NCBI GenBank assembly: GCA_023664265.1
Contig: JAMPFV010000003.1
Coordinates: 1-64,000, forward strand
Source: Roseburia sp.
GTDB lineage: Bacteria; Bacillota; Clostridia; Lachnospirales; Lachnospiraceae
Length of the DNA stretch: 64,000 bases
Reading direction: 5' to 3'
Position 1 is the first letter of the stretch. Each line of letters begins with the position of its first letter. A program made the translations under genes and the position numbers. The notes beneath the pieces are model-generated. The model did not search any database, was not told where the DNA came from, and saw nothing but the letters and a program-made list of their open reading frames with translations. Below are positions 17,062 to 26,536 of this stretch, piece after piece.

Positions 17062-17682
17062 ATGACGCGGGAGCAACAGAAGAAATTCAGAGAACTGAAA
17101 AAATGCTGCGCACAGATGTTGGGAAAGAGCGCGAAGGCGTATGGCTTTAAGAAAAAGGACTGTATGATTTGGAGCGCGAAGGGAGAGCTCTATTTTTCGC
17201 TGATGGTGGATGTCAGAGAGAAGGATGGCCGCTGTTGGTGCGCCGCATGGGAAAGAATAAAACCGCTGTGGATGGATGAATTGTTTTGGGATATTATTGA
17301 CATGCCGGAAAATAAGTCGGAGCCGCTCAGCCTGCGCTGTATCGGCGCCTTTGCGATTTCCGGCATGACCTTTTTTGAGGACAGGCGGGAATTGCCGGAG
17401 TGGCGTGCGGAGGAACTGGAAAAATGCATTGCGGAATACTTGGAGCATTTCAGGGATACGGTAAATGACAGCGATATGGAAAGCTGGAATTCCGTATTTG
17501 ATGAGAGGGCCTATCAGGGCGAGGTTCAGGCGATATTGCTTCTGATTCACAGGCAGGAATATCGGGAGGCGTTGGAGCGCGTGCAGTCCATGGAGGAGCG
17601 CTCCTATTTCCAAAACAAAGGGATTTGGTTTAAGGAGTATGCCGAAGCGTATTGCAGAAGGCATATTTCTCCGGGTGATTGA
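17062..17682 (+). CDS. Hypothetical protein (DUF4304-like)
   Basis: A 206-residue soluble protein without signal or membrane segments. The start (LKKCCAQMLGKSAKAYGFKK) and the following strands (ELYFSLMVDVREKDGR) resemble the DUF4304-type proteins common in Firmicutes, but I am not certain. A GGAGGAG site precedes the ATG. It is followed after 58 bases by an Imm1-like gene. Many small proteins of this kind are found in toxin-immunity islands, so a role there is possible, by association only. Confidence 0.6.
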   Translation: MTREQQKKFRELKKCCAQMLGKSAKAYGFKKKDCMIWSAKGELYFSLMVDVREKDGRCWCAAWERIKPLWMDELFWDIIDMPENKSEPLSLRCIGAFAISGMTFFEDRRELPEWRAEELEKCIAEYLEHFRDTVNDSDMESWNSVFDERAYQGEVQAILLLIHRQEYREALERVQSMEERSYFQNKGIWFKEYAEAYCRRHISPGD

Positions 17683-17740
17683 TGCGTTGCAGAATGATGT
17701 TTATCATTGCATTTACAAATGCCAATCTGTGGAGGAGAGT

Positions 17741-18112
17741 ATGGGAAAGGGAATAATCAGTACCAATAAAGGAGATTTTATTTTTCAATCAGCGGATGAT
17801 ATAATAAAATTTATACAAACTGCGCCACAGGAAGATAGCGATATATGGATTAGCGGAGAGCAACCGTATCCCTGCATTGCCGTCTGTATTAACGGGGAAT
17901 ATGCTGCCGTTCATTTTTTCCAAAATGACACAGGCGACATGTGGTTGTCCTATAATGAGGATAATCAAAAAGAGGTTTCTTTTATTGCGGGAGGGGGCGA
18001 ATGGAAACCCGATGTTGATGCAATTATTGCTTTAAGCGATGCGTTTTCATGCATCAGGGAATTTTTAGATACTTATGAAAGGCCAAGCTGTATTCGGTGG
18101 CAGGAGTTATAG
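17741..18112 (+). CDS. Imm1-like putative immunity protein
   Basis: A 123-residue protein whose C-terminal half fits the Imm1 pattern of polymorphic-toxin immunity proteins: a central PCIAVCINGEYAAVHF strand pair, a short GGGEWKPDVD loop, and an ending AFSCIREFLDTYERPSCIRW, in which the final Arg-Pro and Trp are characteristic. I chose the ATG behind GGAGGAG; an upstream in-frame start overlaps the previous gene. No matching toxin is adjacent. The only RHS-like gene in the window is about 11 kb away and has no toxin domain. The gene is AT-richer than its neighbours, which suggests transfer. The family call is by eye. Confidence 0.6.
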   Translation: MGKGIISTNKGDFIFQSADDIIKFIQTAPQEDSDIWISGEQPYPCIAVCINGEYAAVHFFQNDTGDMWLSYNEDNQKEVSFIAGGGEWKPDVDAIIALSDAFSCIREFLDTYERPSCIRWQEL

Positions 18113-18277
18113 AATTTATCTTTATAATATTCCGCGCTTTCCGCAGAGCCGTATTTTTCCCTTTCCGATTTCTGATAGCGCATTTGCGGCGTCCGTCAAA
18201 TGCTCCGCTCAAGCTGTATATTCACGCGTTCATACTCCATATTGTCGATGGGAACCTCCCGAAATATCCCCCCTTTA

Positions 18278-18306
18278 TTGAAAATCCCCCTTCGATTTGC
18301 TATAAT
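18278..18306 (+). promoter_or_regulatory. Sigma-A-type promoter of xylB
   Basis: TTGAAA, 17 bases, TATAAT, ending 50 bases before the xylB start. The remaining space between the Imm1-like gene and this promoter (about 165 bases) shows no gene. I see no clear catabolite-repression site. Confidence 0.75.
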
Positions 18307-18356
18307 AAAAAACAACCTGAAAAAGAACCGAACCTGAACAGAAATGGAGGCTTATT

Positions 18357-19844
18357 ATGTATTATATCGGAGTGGACCTTGGAACATCCGCAGTGAAGCT
18401 GCTGCTTATGGAAGGAAACGGCAAAATCGCCAACATCGTCTCAAAGGAGTACCCGCTGTACTTCCCCAACCCGGGTTGGAGCGAGCAGAAGCCCGAGGAC
18501 TGGTGGCGTGCGGTGAAGGAGGGCCTCAGGGAGCTGACGGAGGGCTTTGACAAGTCGCAGGTGGCGGGTATCAGCTTCGGCGGGCAGATGCACGGGCTGG
18601 TCCTCCTCGACAAGGACGACGCCGTTATCCGTCCCGCGATCCTCTGGAACGACGGCAGGACGCAGGAGGAGACGGACTACCTGAATAACGTGATCGGCAG
18701 GGAGAAGCTTTCAAAATATACGGCGAATATCGCGTTTACGGGCTTTACGGCGCCCAAAATCCTCTGGGTAAAAAATAAGGAGCCGGAGAACTTCGCGCGG
18801 ATAGAGAAGATCATGCTCCCCAAGGACTACATAGCATACATGCTTTCCGGAAGCTTCTGCACCGACGTGTCCGATGCGTCGGGGATGCTCTTATTTGATG
18901 TCGAGCACAAGCGCTGGTCGAAGGAAATGCTGGAAATCTGCGGGGTAAAGGAATCGCAGATGGCGAAGATTTACGAGAGCTATGAGGCGGTCGGAACGCT
19001 TCGCGGGGAGGTCGCGGCGGAGCTTGGCCTCCCCGCGTCCGTGAAGGTCGCGGCGGGCGCGGGCGATAACGCGGCGGCGGCGGTCGGGACAGGAACGGTG
19101 AGCATGAGCGGCAGCGGGGACGCCATGTGCAATATTTCGCTGGGAACGAGCGGCACAATTTTTATCTCCAGCAAAAAGTTCGGCGTGGACAGGAACAACG
19201 CGCTCCACGCGTTTGCCCACGCGGACGGCAGCTATCACCTGATGGGCTGTATGCTCAGCGCGGCCTCCTGCAATAAGTGGTGGATGAAGGACATTGTAGG
19301 GACAAGCGAGTTTGCCAAGGAGCAGGCGGCGATTGCGGACGATAAGCTCGGCAACAATCATGTGTACTTCCTGCCCTACCTGATGGGCGAGCGCTCTCCG
19401 CACAATGACGCCAATGCGAGGGGAACTTTTATCGGAATGACAATGGACACGTCCAGAGCGGACATGTATCAGGCGGTTCTCGAGGGTGTGGCCTTTGCCA
19501 TCCGCGATTCCTTTGAGGTTGCCAAGAGCCTCGGAATCGATATCCGCTCCTCCAAGATCTGCGGCGGCGGCGCGAAAAGCCCGCTCTGGAAAAAGATCGT
19601 TGCGAACGTGCTGAATATTCGTCTGGACATCATCGAGAGCGAGGAGGGTCCGGGCTACGGCGGCGCGATTCTCGCGGCGGTGGCGTGCGGCGAGTATGCC
19701 TCCGTCGAGGAGGCGGCGTCAAAGCTTGTCAGGGTGGTGGACAGCGTGGAGCCTGACCCTGAGCTTGCCAAGCGGTATGAGGAGCGGTACAGGAAGTTTG
19801 CGCAGATTTATCCGACAGTGAAGGAGCTGTTTCCGAAAATCTGA
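18357..19844 (+). CDS. xylB: Xylulokinase
   Basis: A FGGY-family sugar kinase that makes D-xylulose 5-phosphate. The N-terminal phosphate-binding GVDLGTSAVKLLL, the FGGQMHGLVLLD loop with the family aspartate, and the C-terminal ICGGGAKSPLWKKIVANVLN are all those of XylB, as is the NPGWSEQKPEDWW segment. Length 495 aa is normal. No xylose isomerase or transporter is next to it; glpK follows 39 bases downstream, an unusual pairing of two FGGY kinases. It has its own promoter and a GGAGG site. Confidence 0.93.
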   Translation: MYYIGVDLGTSAVKLLLMEGNGKIANIVSKEYPLYFPNPGWSEQKPEDWWRAVKEGLRELTEGFDKSQVAGISFGGQMHGLVLLDKDDAVIRPAILWNDGRTQEETDYLNNVIGREKLSKYTANIAFTGFTAPKILWVKNKEPENFARIEKIMLPKDYIAYMLSGSFCTDVSDASGMLLFDVEHKRWSKEMLEICGVKESQMAKIYESYEAVGTLRGEVAAELGLPASVKVAAGAGDNAAAAVGTGTVSMSGSGDAMCNISLGTSGTIFISSKKFGVDRNNALHAFAHADGSYHLMGCMLSAASCNKWWMKDIVGTSEFAKEQAAIADDKLGNNHVYFLPYLMGERSPHNDANARGTFIGMTMDTSRADMYQAVLEGVAFAIRDSFEVAKSLGIDIRSSKICGGGAKSPLWKKIVANVLNIRLDIIESEEGPGYGGAILAAVACGEYASVEEAASKLVRVVDSVEPDPELAKRYEERYRKFAQIYPTVKELFPKI

Positions 19845-19883
19845 GCGGTGGGAAAAGAGGAGAATATGAGAAAAGGCGGGGAT

Positions 19884-21377
19884 ATGAAATACGTTATGGC
19901 GCTCGACCAGGGGACGACAAGCTCGCGCTGTATTCTGTTTGACAGGGCGGGCAATATCGTCAGCATGGCGCAGAAGGAGTTTCGGCAGATTTACCTCAAG
20001 GCGGGCTGGGTGGAGCATGACCCGATGGAAATCTGGTCGAGCCAGATTGCGGTGGCGATTGAGGCGATGACGAAGGTGGGCGTCGAGGCGGACGCGGTGG
20101 CGGCGCTGGGTATCACCAACCAGAGAGAGACGGCGATTGTATGGGATAAGAACACAGGCGCGCCCGTATATAACGCGATCTGCTGGCAGTGCCACAGAAC
20201 CGCCGATAGGGTTGAGACGCTGAAGGCGGAGGGCTATGATGCGGTTATCCGGCGCAAGACAGGGCTTGTGCCGGACGCGTATTTCAGCGCGACGAAGCTT
20301 GCCTGGATATTGGACAATGTGGCGGGGGCGCGGGAGCGCGCCGAGGCGGGCGAGCTGCTGTTTGGAACGGTGGACACGTGGCTGATCTGGAATCTGACAA
20401 AGGGCAGGATTTTTGTGACGGATTACACGAACGCGTCGCGCACCATGCTGTTCAACATTCACGAGAGACGCTGGGATGATGCGCTCTTGGAGAAGTTTGG
20501 GATACCGCGCGCCATGCTTGCCGAGGTGAAGCCCTCAAGCTGTGTCTACGGCAGGACGGACGCGTCAATTCTGGGCGGCGAGATTGCGATAGCGGGCGCG
20601 GCGGGCGACCAGCAGGCGGCGCTGTTCGGGCAGTGCTGCTTTGAGGAGGGCGATATCAAGAATACCTACGGGACCGGCTGCTTCCTGCTGATGAATACGG
20701 GAAACAGGGCGATTATGTCCAAGAACGGACTGATTACGACGATAGCGGCGGGCGACGGGGAGGAGCCCGTGTACGCGCTTGAGGGAAGCGTGTTTGTCGC
20801 GGGGGCGGCGATACAATGGCTGCGCGATGAGATGCGGATGGTGAGAAGCTCCGCGCAGTCGGAGGAGTACGCGAAGGCGGTGGCGGACACGAACGGCGTC
20901 TATGTCGTGCCGGCGTTTACGGGGCTGGGCGCGCCGTTCTGGAATCAATACTGCCGCGGCACGGTTGTGGGGATCACGCGGGGCTGCAGCAAGGAGCACT
21001 TTATCAGAGCGACGCTGGAGTCTCTGGCCTATCAGACCTACAGCGTGATTCAGGCGATGGAGTCCGACACGGGGCTTGCGATTGAGCAGCTGCGTGTGGA
21101 CGGCGGTGCGAGCGCGAACGATTTTCTGATGCAGTTTCAGGCGGATATCCTGAATGGGGAGGTGCTCCGCCCGAGCTGTATCGAGACGACTGCGCTGGGG
21201 GCGGCGTATCTTGCGGGCCTTGCGGTCGGATACTGGCGGGACAAGGAGGAAATCCGCGAGAACTGGCAGCTCTCGCGGCGTTTTGAGCCGCTGATGGCAA
21301 AGGAGCGGCGCGCTCACTGCCTGCGCGGATGGGAGAAGGCGGTAAAGTGCGCGCTGATGTGGCAGGACGAAAACTAA
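19884..21377 (+). CDS. glpK: Glycerol kinase
   Basis: This enzyme phosphorylates glycerol to sn-glycerol 3-phosphate. The start [20 protein letters not shown] is the usual GlpK beginning. Other family blocks are [14 protein letters not shown], the [13 protein letters not shown] catalytic region, and [17 protein letters not shown] placed the start at the family position; an ATG 18 bases earlier has GAGGAG only three bases away and is a possible alternative. No glycerol facilitator or glycerol 3-phosphate dehydrogenase is adjacent. The stop is followed after two bases by a 14-base palindrome. Probably one transcript with xylB. Confidence 0.93.
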   Translation: MKYVMALDQGTTSSRCILFDRAGNIVSMAQKEFRQIYLKAGWVEHDPMEIWSSQIAVAIEAMTKVGVEADAVAALGITNQRETAIVWDKNTGAPVYNAICWQCHRTADRVETLKAEGYDAVIRRKTGLVPDAYFSATKLAWILDNVAGARERAEAGELLFGTVDTWLIWNLTKGRIFVTDYTNASRTMLFNIHERRWDDALLEKFGIPRAMLAEVKPSSCVYGRTDASILGGEIAIAGAAGDQQAALFGQCCFEEGDIKNTYGTGCFLLMNTGNRAIMSKNGLITTIAAGDGEEPVYALEGSVFVAGAAIQWLRDEMRMVRSSAQSEEYAKAVADTNGVYVVPAFTGLGAPFWNQYCRGTVVGITRGCSKEHFIRATLESLAYQTYSVIQAMESDTGLAIEQLRVDGGASANDFLMQFQADILNGEVLRPSCIETTALGAAYLAGLAVGYWRDKEEIRENWQLSRRFEPLMAKERRAHCLRGWEKAVKCALMWQDEN

Positions 21378-21379
21378 TA

Positions 21380-21393
21380 TGACATATATGTCA
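21380..21393. promoter_or_regulatory. Perfect 14-bp palindrome upstream of the ABC exporter
   Basis: TGACATATATGTCA reads the same on both strands. It lies between the glpK stop and the ABC exporter start, 17 bases before the latter's ATG. Such sites are often operators for dimeric regulators. No regulator gene is adjacent. Confidence 0.45.
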
Positions 21394-21410
21394 CAATTCG
21401 GAGCGCCGAT

Positions 21411-23231
21411 ATGGGACAGGGGATGGAGGATAAGTTGAAGGAGTATAATGTGGAGCGCGGCGACGAGGCTGCGGAGCAGGAGTTTTTTGAGAATTTCCGC
21501 AGGAATAAAAACAGCAGTCTGAAGACCCTGCTGGGGCTTTATAAGGGGCATTACACGACCCTGTTCTTCTCGGTAGTGTTTTTCTTCATCAAGCATTCCC
21601 CCGCGTGGGTGCTGCCGATTGTGACGGCGAACATCATTAATATCGCGACAAATCCGGAGGAGGATTTTGCGGTAAGGATTGTCATCAATGTTGTGCTGAT
21701 GAGCCTTATGATCATACAGAATATTTTTACCAACTATATTCATGTGTATCTGTATTCCAAGACAATCCGCAATATGGAATGTAATCTGCGCGGCTCGCTG
21801 GTCAGCAAGCTGCAGCAGTTGTCGATTTCCTATCACAACGCGATGCAGTCAGGGCGGCTGCAATCAAAGATTATGCGCGATGTGGAACAGATTGAGACGC
21901 TTTCCAGACAGATTTTTATTTCGGTGCTGAGCATTATTATGAATGTCGCGGTCGCGTTCGGCGTAGTCATCAGCAAGAGCCTGACGGTGTTTTTCTTTTT
22001 CGTGATCACGATTCCGGTCGCAGTGCTTATCATGGCGGCCTTTAAGAGCAGGATTAAGATCCACAACCGTCAGTTCAGAAAGGACATGGAGGAGACTTCC
22101 GTGCGCGTGATGGAGATGGTGGAGCTGATTCCCGTGACGCGGGCGCACGCGCTGGAGAGCACGGAGACCGACAGAATCAGGCAGCAGCTCGAGAATGTGG
22201 CGCAGAGCGGGCTGAAGCTGGATATTATTCAGTCCTACTTTTCCTCGATAAGCTGGGTGGCGTTTCAGGTCTTTCAGGTCATCTGCCTCGGCTTTACGGG
22301 CTGGCTGGCGGCCAAGGGGCGGATCACGGTCGGGGAGGTCGTGATGTACCAGACATACTTTGCGAACATTGTGGCGCAGGTGTCGAGCGTCATCACGCTC
22401 TTGCCGACGATTTCCAAGGGGCTTGAATCGGTGGATTCCATCGGGGACATTCTGCTTTGCCATGACATCGAGGAGAACGACAGGAAGCCGGATATCCGGC
22501 GCGTGGAGGGGAATATTTCCTTTGAGAACGTGACCTTCCGGTATCCCGACAGCGAGGAGCCGGTGCTGTCGGACTTCAGCCTTGACATCAGGGCGGGGGA
22601 GACGATTGCCTTTGTGGGCGGTTCGGGCGCGGGGAAAACAACGATACTGAACCTCGTTATCGGCTTTATTCAGGCAAGCTCCGGCGTGATACGGATTGAC
22701 GGGCAGGACATGAGCAAGATTAATCTCAAGAGCTTTCGGAAGCATATCGCGGTGGTGCCTCAAAACTCCATCTTGTTCACGGGCACGATCCGCGACAATA
22801 TCACCTACGGGAGCAAGGACGTGTCGGAGGAGCTTTTAAACCGTGTGATTGACGCGTCCAATCTCAGGGAGTTTATCGACTCGCTGCCGGACGGCGTGGA
22901 TTCGCATATCACGGAGCACGGCAGCAATCTGAGCGGCGGGCAGCGTCAGCGGATATCCATTGCGCGGGCGTTCGTGCGCAATCCCAAGGTGCTGATTCTG
23001 GACGAGGCGACCTCCGCGCTGGACAGTATTTCGGAGAAGCAGATTCAGTCGGCGGTAAACAATATCGTGAAGGACAGGACGACGCTGATTGTCGCGCACC
23101 GCCTCTCCACGATAAAGGACGCGGACAGGATTGCCGTGATTGGCAGCGGCGGCTTGGAGGAGCTTGGGACCTATGAGGAACTGATGGCGAAGAAGGGGAA
23201 GTTCTATGAGCTGCGGGAGCTGCAGATGTAG
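21411..23231 (+). CDS. ABC exporter (fused permease and ATPase)
   Basis: A half-transporter of the multidrug/lipid exporter type. About six membrane helices lie in residues 45-320 and an ATPase domain follows from about 355: Walker A GGSGAGKTTILNLV, Q-loop VVPQNSILFTG, signature LSGGQRQRISIARA, Walker B VLILDEATSALDS, and H-loop AHRLSTI. It should work as a homodimer, because no partner half-transporter is present. A hydrophilic 40-residue N-terminal extension is unusual but not rare. The substrate cannot be inferred. A palindrome upstream may control it. Confidence 0.9.
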   Translation: MGQGMEDKLKEYNVERGDEAAEQEFFENFRRNKNSSLKTLLGLYKGHYTTLFFSVVFFFIKHSPAWVLPIVTANIINIATNPEEDFAVRIVINVVLMSLMIIQNIFTNYIHVYLYSKTIRNMECNLRGSLVSKLQQLSISYHNAMQSGRLQSKIMRDVEQIETLSRQIFISVLSIIMNVAVAFGVVISKSLTVFFFFVITIPVAVLIMAAFKSRIKIHNRQFRKDMEETSVRVMEMVELIPVTRAHALESTETDRIRQQLENVAQSGLKLDIIQSYFSSISWVAFQVFQVICLGFTGWLAAKGRITVGEVVMYQTYFANIVAQVSSVITLLPTISKGLESVDSIGDILLCHDIEENDRKPDIRRVEGNISFENVTFRYPDSEEPVLSDFSLDIRAGETIAFVGGSGAGKTTILNLVIGFIQASSGVIRIDGQDMSKINLKSFRKHIAVVPQNSILFTGTIRDNITYGSKDVSEELLNRVIDASNLREFIDSLPDGVDSHITEHGSNLSGGQRQRISIARAFVRNPKVLILDEATSALDSISEKQIQSAVNNIVKDRTTLIVAHRLSTIKDADRIAVIGSGGLEELGTYEELMAKKGKFYELRELQM

Positions 23232-23261
23232 CGCGGCCTCCGTATAATTTAGCCGAAACGG

Positions 23262-23290
23262 TTGCCCAAATCAGACAATTCAGATATAAT
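23262..23290 (+). promoter_or_regulatory. Sigma-A-type promoter of the diguanylate cyclase gene
   Basis: TTGCCC, 17 bases, TATAAT, 86 bases before the likely TTG start. Confidence 0.65.
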
Positions 23291-23376
23291 GGCAGTACGA
23301 AGAAAGACGGAGCCCGGCACATTCGGGAAATACCGGGTATATCGGATAAATGATGAGAGGACAGGGAGGGATACGC

Positions 23377-25014
23377 TTGGAGAAACGGGTTACGGGGATT
23401 TATTTTGCGGTGCTGCTGATCGGAATCCTATATGCTGTTTTTGCGGCGTTTTCATTCCGGAATACCATCGTCGCCAGAACGGAGGAAACGGGAGTTGCCA
23501 TATGGGATGACGATATGGCGCTGACGCAGGAGGACGGTGTGTATTCCTACAGGCGGATATTGCCCTCGGAGCAGATCAATGAGAAGGTAATCGTGTACAA
23601 TACCGTACATATGTATCTCGAGGTGTTTATTGACGGGAATAAGGTGTATGAGCTGATGGCGGACAGGGACAGGACCGTCAGGACAACGGGCTTCTGTTGG
23701 AATGTCATCTCCCTGACGGAGGAGGATGCCGGCAAGGAGATCGTCTTTCAGGTGACGCCGGTCTACAGTGACAGCAAGCCTACGGGGAGCTTTTTCTACG
23801 GCACCTATCGGGAGATAGAGCAGCAGGTTCTGACAGAGCGGGTGGTGCGCCTTGTGTTGGCGGGTATCATCGCGCTGGCCGGCGTTGTCATGCTGCTGTA
23901 CGGCTTCTTTGTAGTGAAAAGGGGACAGGACGCGGAGACCATTATGCAGTTTGCCATATTTGCGACGCTGCTTGGCATCTGGTCCGTTGTTGAGACACAG
24001 ATACCCGACTGGATTTTCCCCGGGAGCATCGCGATGGTGTTTGTGTCCCATCTGACGCTGATGACCATGCCGATTCCGTTTATGCTGTTTCTGCGCCATA
24101 TGTATCACAATGGAGAGAACCGTCTGTGGGGACTTTGCTGTTATGCGAACTGCGCGGTGATTGCCGCGCGGGTTATCCTGCAGGTGGCGGGAATCCGTGA
24201 TTTGCGTGAGACTTTGCTGCTGACGCACATTTGTCTGCTGCTGTTTGTGGCGGTTATCGTGGGAATGACCATCCAAGAGGTCGTGACAAACGAGTTGACC
24301 GATCAGGTTAAGATTAACAGCGCCTGCGTGCTGGTCATTTTGGCAAGCACCGTGCTCGAGCTGGCGATTTACCGCTTCAGCAACAGGAGCACGCCCTTGG
24401 GCAGCATGGGCTTTTTGTTCTACATAACGGTGATGGGCATCGAAAATGTGCGGAGCTCCCGCAGGCTGATGGAGCAGGCCAGAGAGAGCGCGCTCTACCG
24501 CAAGCTTGCCTATACGGACGAGCTGACGGGACTTGCAAACCGCACGGCCTTCAAGGAGGATTTGGAGCTGCGCAGGGCGTTTGATAAGGCGAGCGGAGAG
24601 ATGAGAATCCTGCCTACCGTTGTTTTCATGTTTGATTTAAACGATCTGAAGAAATGCAATGACACCTACGGGCACGACTATGGAGATCAATATATCCGGA
24701 TGGCGGCGGACGTCCTGAAGAAGCTTTTCGCGCAGGAGGGGAAATGCTATCGAATCGGCGGGGACGAGTTCTGCGCGTGGACGCCCTACAGCTCCCCGGA
24801 GGCCATTGATGAGAAGCTGCGGCTTCTGGAGCAGGAGGTTCAGGGGCTGAATGACAAGGGCTTTGTCGTGACCGTCAGCGTTGCCGTGGGGTACGCGATC
24901 TACAAGGAGGGCGAGGACGGCGGCGGTCTGTACAGTACGATGAAGCGGGCGGACGCGATGATGTATGAGCGCAAGCAGGCGTACAAGAAGCGCGGATTGG
25001 GTCAGGCAATTTGA
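23377..25014 (+). CDS. Seven-helix membrane sensor with GGDEF domain (diguanylate cyclase)
   Basis: It makes cyclic di-GMP in response to an outside signal. An N-terminal helix (VTGIYFAVLLIGILYAVF) is followed by about 120 residues outside the cell, then seven membrane helices in roughly residues 155-365, the plan of 7TMR-DISM receptors. The C-terminal GGDEF domain starts near residue 385 (YTDELTGLANRTAF) and contains an intact RIGGDEFCAW near 460, so activity is expected. The RxxD inhibition site upstream of it is absent (FAQE instead), so product feedback is probably lost. I chose the TTG start because GGGAGGG lies 6 bases upstream; an ATG 27 bases earlier lacks such a site. The vsr gene follows directly. 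Confidence 0.88.
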   Translation: MEKRVTGIYFAVLLIGILYAVFAAFSFRNTIVARTEETGVAIWDDDMALTQEDGVYSYRRILPSEQINEKVIVYNTVHMYLEVFIDGNKVYELMADRDRTVRTTGFCWNVISLTEEDAGKEIVFQVTPVYSDSKPTGSFFYGTYREIEQQVLTERVVRLVLAGIIALAGVVMLLYGFFVVKRGQDAETIMQFAIFATLLGIWSVVETQIPDWIFPGSIAMVFVSHLTLMTMPIPFMLFLRHMYHNGENRLWGLCCYANCAVIAARVILQVAGIRDLRETLLLTHICLLLFVAVIVGMTIQEVVTNELTDQVKINSACVLVILASTVLELAIYRFSNRSTPLGSMGFLFYITVMGIENVRSSRRLMEQARESALYRKLAYTDELTGLANRTAFKEDLELRRAFDKASGEMRILPTVVFMFDLNDLKKCNDTYGHDYGDQYIRMAADVLKKLFAQEGKCYRIGGDEFCAWTPYSSPEAIDEKLRLLEQEVQGLNDKGFVVTVSVAVGYAIYKEGEDGGGLYSTMKRADAMMYERKQAYKKRGLGQAI

Positions 25015-25031
25015 CGACTGAGGTGATTCGG

Positions 25032-25475
25032 ATGGACCGGCTGACGAAGGAACAACGCCACAGAAACATGAAGAACATCAGAAACAAGGATACGGGTATT
25101 GAGATGACGCTGCGCAAGGCTCTGCGGAGCAAGGGCTATCGCTACCGCAAAAATGACAGGCGGCTGCCGGGCAAGCCCGACATCGTTCTGTCGAAATACA
25201 AGATAGCCGTTTTCTGTGACAGCGAGTTTTTCCACGGAAAGGACTGGGAGGCGCTCAAGCCGCAGCTGGAGCGGGGGAAAAACGCGGAATTCTGGATAAA
25301 GAAAATCCTGAAAAATCAACAGCGGGACGAGGAGGTCAATCAACAGCTCGAGTATCTGGGCTGGACGGTGCTTCGCTTTTGGGGGAAGGACATTATGAAG
25401 AACCCGGACGAATGCATCCGGGCAATCGAGGAAGTGATATTTGACAGTCTGTTGGATGCGGATGATGAGGAGTAA
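25032..25475 (+). CDS. vsr: Vsr-type very-short-patch repair endonuclease
   Basis: Vsr nicks next to T:G mismatches made when 5-methylcytosine deaminates. The N-terminal RHRNMKNIRNKDTGIEMTLR and the core LPGKPDIVLSKYKIAVF with its catalytic Asp are diagnostic. In well-known members the next strand reads VHGCFWHGH; here it is CDSEFFHGKDW, so one conserved histidine and the structural zinc cysteines are absent. Related Firmicute proteins show similar changes, so activity is still likely but altered. The start with GAGGTGA was chosen. It is paired with the cytosine methylase 13 bases downstream. Confidence 0.9.
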   Translation: MDRLTKEQRHRNMKNIRNKDTGIEMTLRKALRSKGYRYRKNDRRLPGKPDIVLSKYKIAVFCDSEFFHGKDWEALKPQLERGKNAEFWIKKILKNQQRDEEVNQQLEYLGWTVLRFWGKDIMKNPDECIRAIEEVIFDSLLDADDEE

Positions 25476-25488
25476 AGGAGATTTTGCA

Positions 25489-26502
25489 ATGTACAGGTCA
25501 ATCGATTTATTTGCGGGGATAGGAGGAATCAGAAAAGGCTTTGACAATGCTTTCGGGGAGGACATTGAGACCGTGTTTGTGAGTGAGTGGGACGAATACG
25601 CGCAGAGCACCTATCGCTTGAATTATAAGGATGATTTTGAGATTGCGGGGGATATCACCAAGATTGATGAAAAGGATATTCCGGAGTTCGACATCTGCCT
25701 GGCGGGGTTTCCGTGTCAGGCGTTTTCTCTGGCCGGGAGGCGCATGGGCTTCGACGACGACTACAAGGGGATGTGCAGAGGAACGCTGTTTCAGGATGTT
25801 GTGCGGATCTGCGAATACGGAAGACCGAAGGTTATCTTCTGTGAGAATGTCAAGGGTCTGACGATTCACGACAGGGGACGCACGTTTAAGGTTATCCGGA
25901 GGGCGTTTGAGCAGATTGGCTATACCGTATATGATAAGGTGCTGAACAGCAAGGATTTTGGCGTGCCTCAGAACCGGGAGAGGATTTACATTGTCGCTTT
26001 TCGCAATGACATTGACAGCAGCGCGTTTCATTTTCCGGAGGGGGACAATCCGGACACCTGCATTCGGGACATTCTGGAGGAGCGGGAGGTCAGCGTGAAG
26101 TATTATCTGTCCACGGTATATATGGATACTCTGAGGAAGCACAAGGAGCGGCACCGTGAGAAAGGGAACGGCTTCGGGTATGAGATCCGCGAGCTGAGCG
26201 GTCAGGCCGGCGCGCTCGTCTGCGGAGGAATGGGGCGTGAGCGGAATCTTGTGATTGATAAGCGCCTCACCGATTTTGTGCCGGTTACGCACATCAAGGG
26301 CGAGGTCAACCGGGAGGGCATCCGGAAGCTGACGCCGCGGGAGTGGGCGAGACTGCAGGGCTTCCCGGACAGCTTTAAGCTGGAGCTGGCGGACACGCAT
26401 TTGTACAAGCAGTTCGGAAACAGCGTCACCGTAAATGTGATTGAAGCGATTGCGAGGGAGATCAGGAAGGTATTGGACAGTGCCGCTAACCCAAAGGGAT
26501 AA
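25489..26502 (+). CDS. dcm: DNA (cytosine-5-)-methyltransferase
   Basis: All main motifs of C5 methylases are present: I (SIDLFAGIGGIRKGF, binds S-adenosylmethionine), IV (CLAGFPCQAFS, catalytic Cys), VI (FCENVKGL), VIII (QNRERIY), IX (RKLTPREWARLQGFP) and X (KQFGNSV). The target-recognition region between VIII and IX is only about 100 residues, and the site cannot be predicted. An AAAGGAG site precedes the chosen ATG. With vsr it forms a methylate-and-repair pair. No restriction endonuclease gene adjoins them, so it appears to be an orphan methylase or a remnant of a restriction system. Confidence 0.93.
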   Translation: MYRSIDLFAGIGGIRKGFDNAFGEDIETVFVSEWDEYAQSTYRLNYKDDFEIAGDITKIDEKDIPEFDICLAGFPCQAFSLAGRRMGFDDDYKGMCRGTLFQDVVRICEYGRPKVIFCENVKGLTIHDRGRTFKVIRRAFEQIGYTVYDKVLNSKDFGVPQNRERIYIVAFRNDIDSSAFHFPEGDNPDTCIRDILEEREVSVKYYLSTVYMDTLRKHKERHREKGNGFGYEIRELSGQAGALVCGGMGRERNLVIDKRLTDFVPVTHIKGEVNREGIRKLTPREWARLQGFPDSFKLELADTHLYKQFGNSVTVNVIEAIAREIRKVLDSAANPKG

Positions 26503-26536
26503 GATGTTTTGGGACTAAAATGGAAAGGGAACGGAT

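Noticed and set aside
18113-18356. Frames between the Imm1-like gene and xylB
   Set aside because: Region holds a good promoter and no ribosome site fitting the frames; sequence is not protein-like.
25032-26502. Complete restriction-modification system
   Set aside because: Only vsr and the methylase are seen; the following gene starts an unrelated membrane operon and the preceding gene is a diguanylate cyclase.
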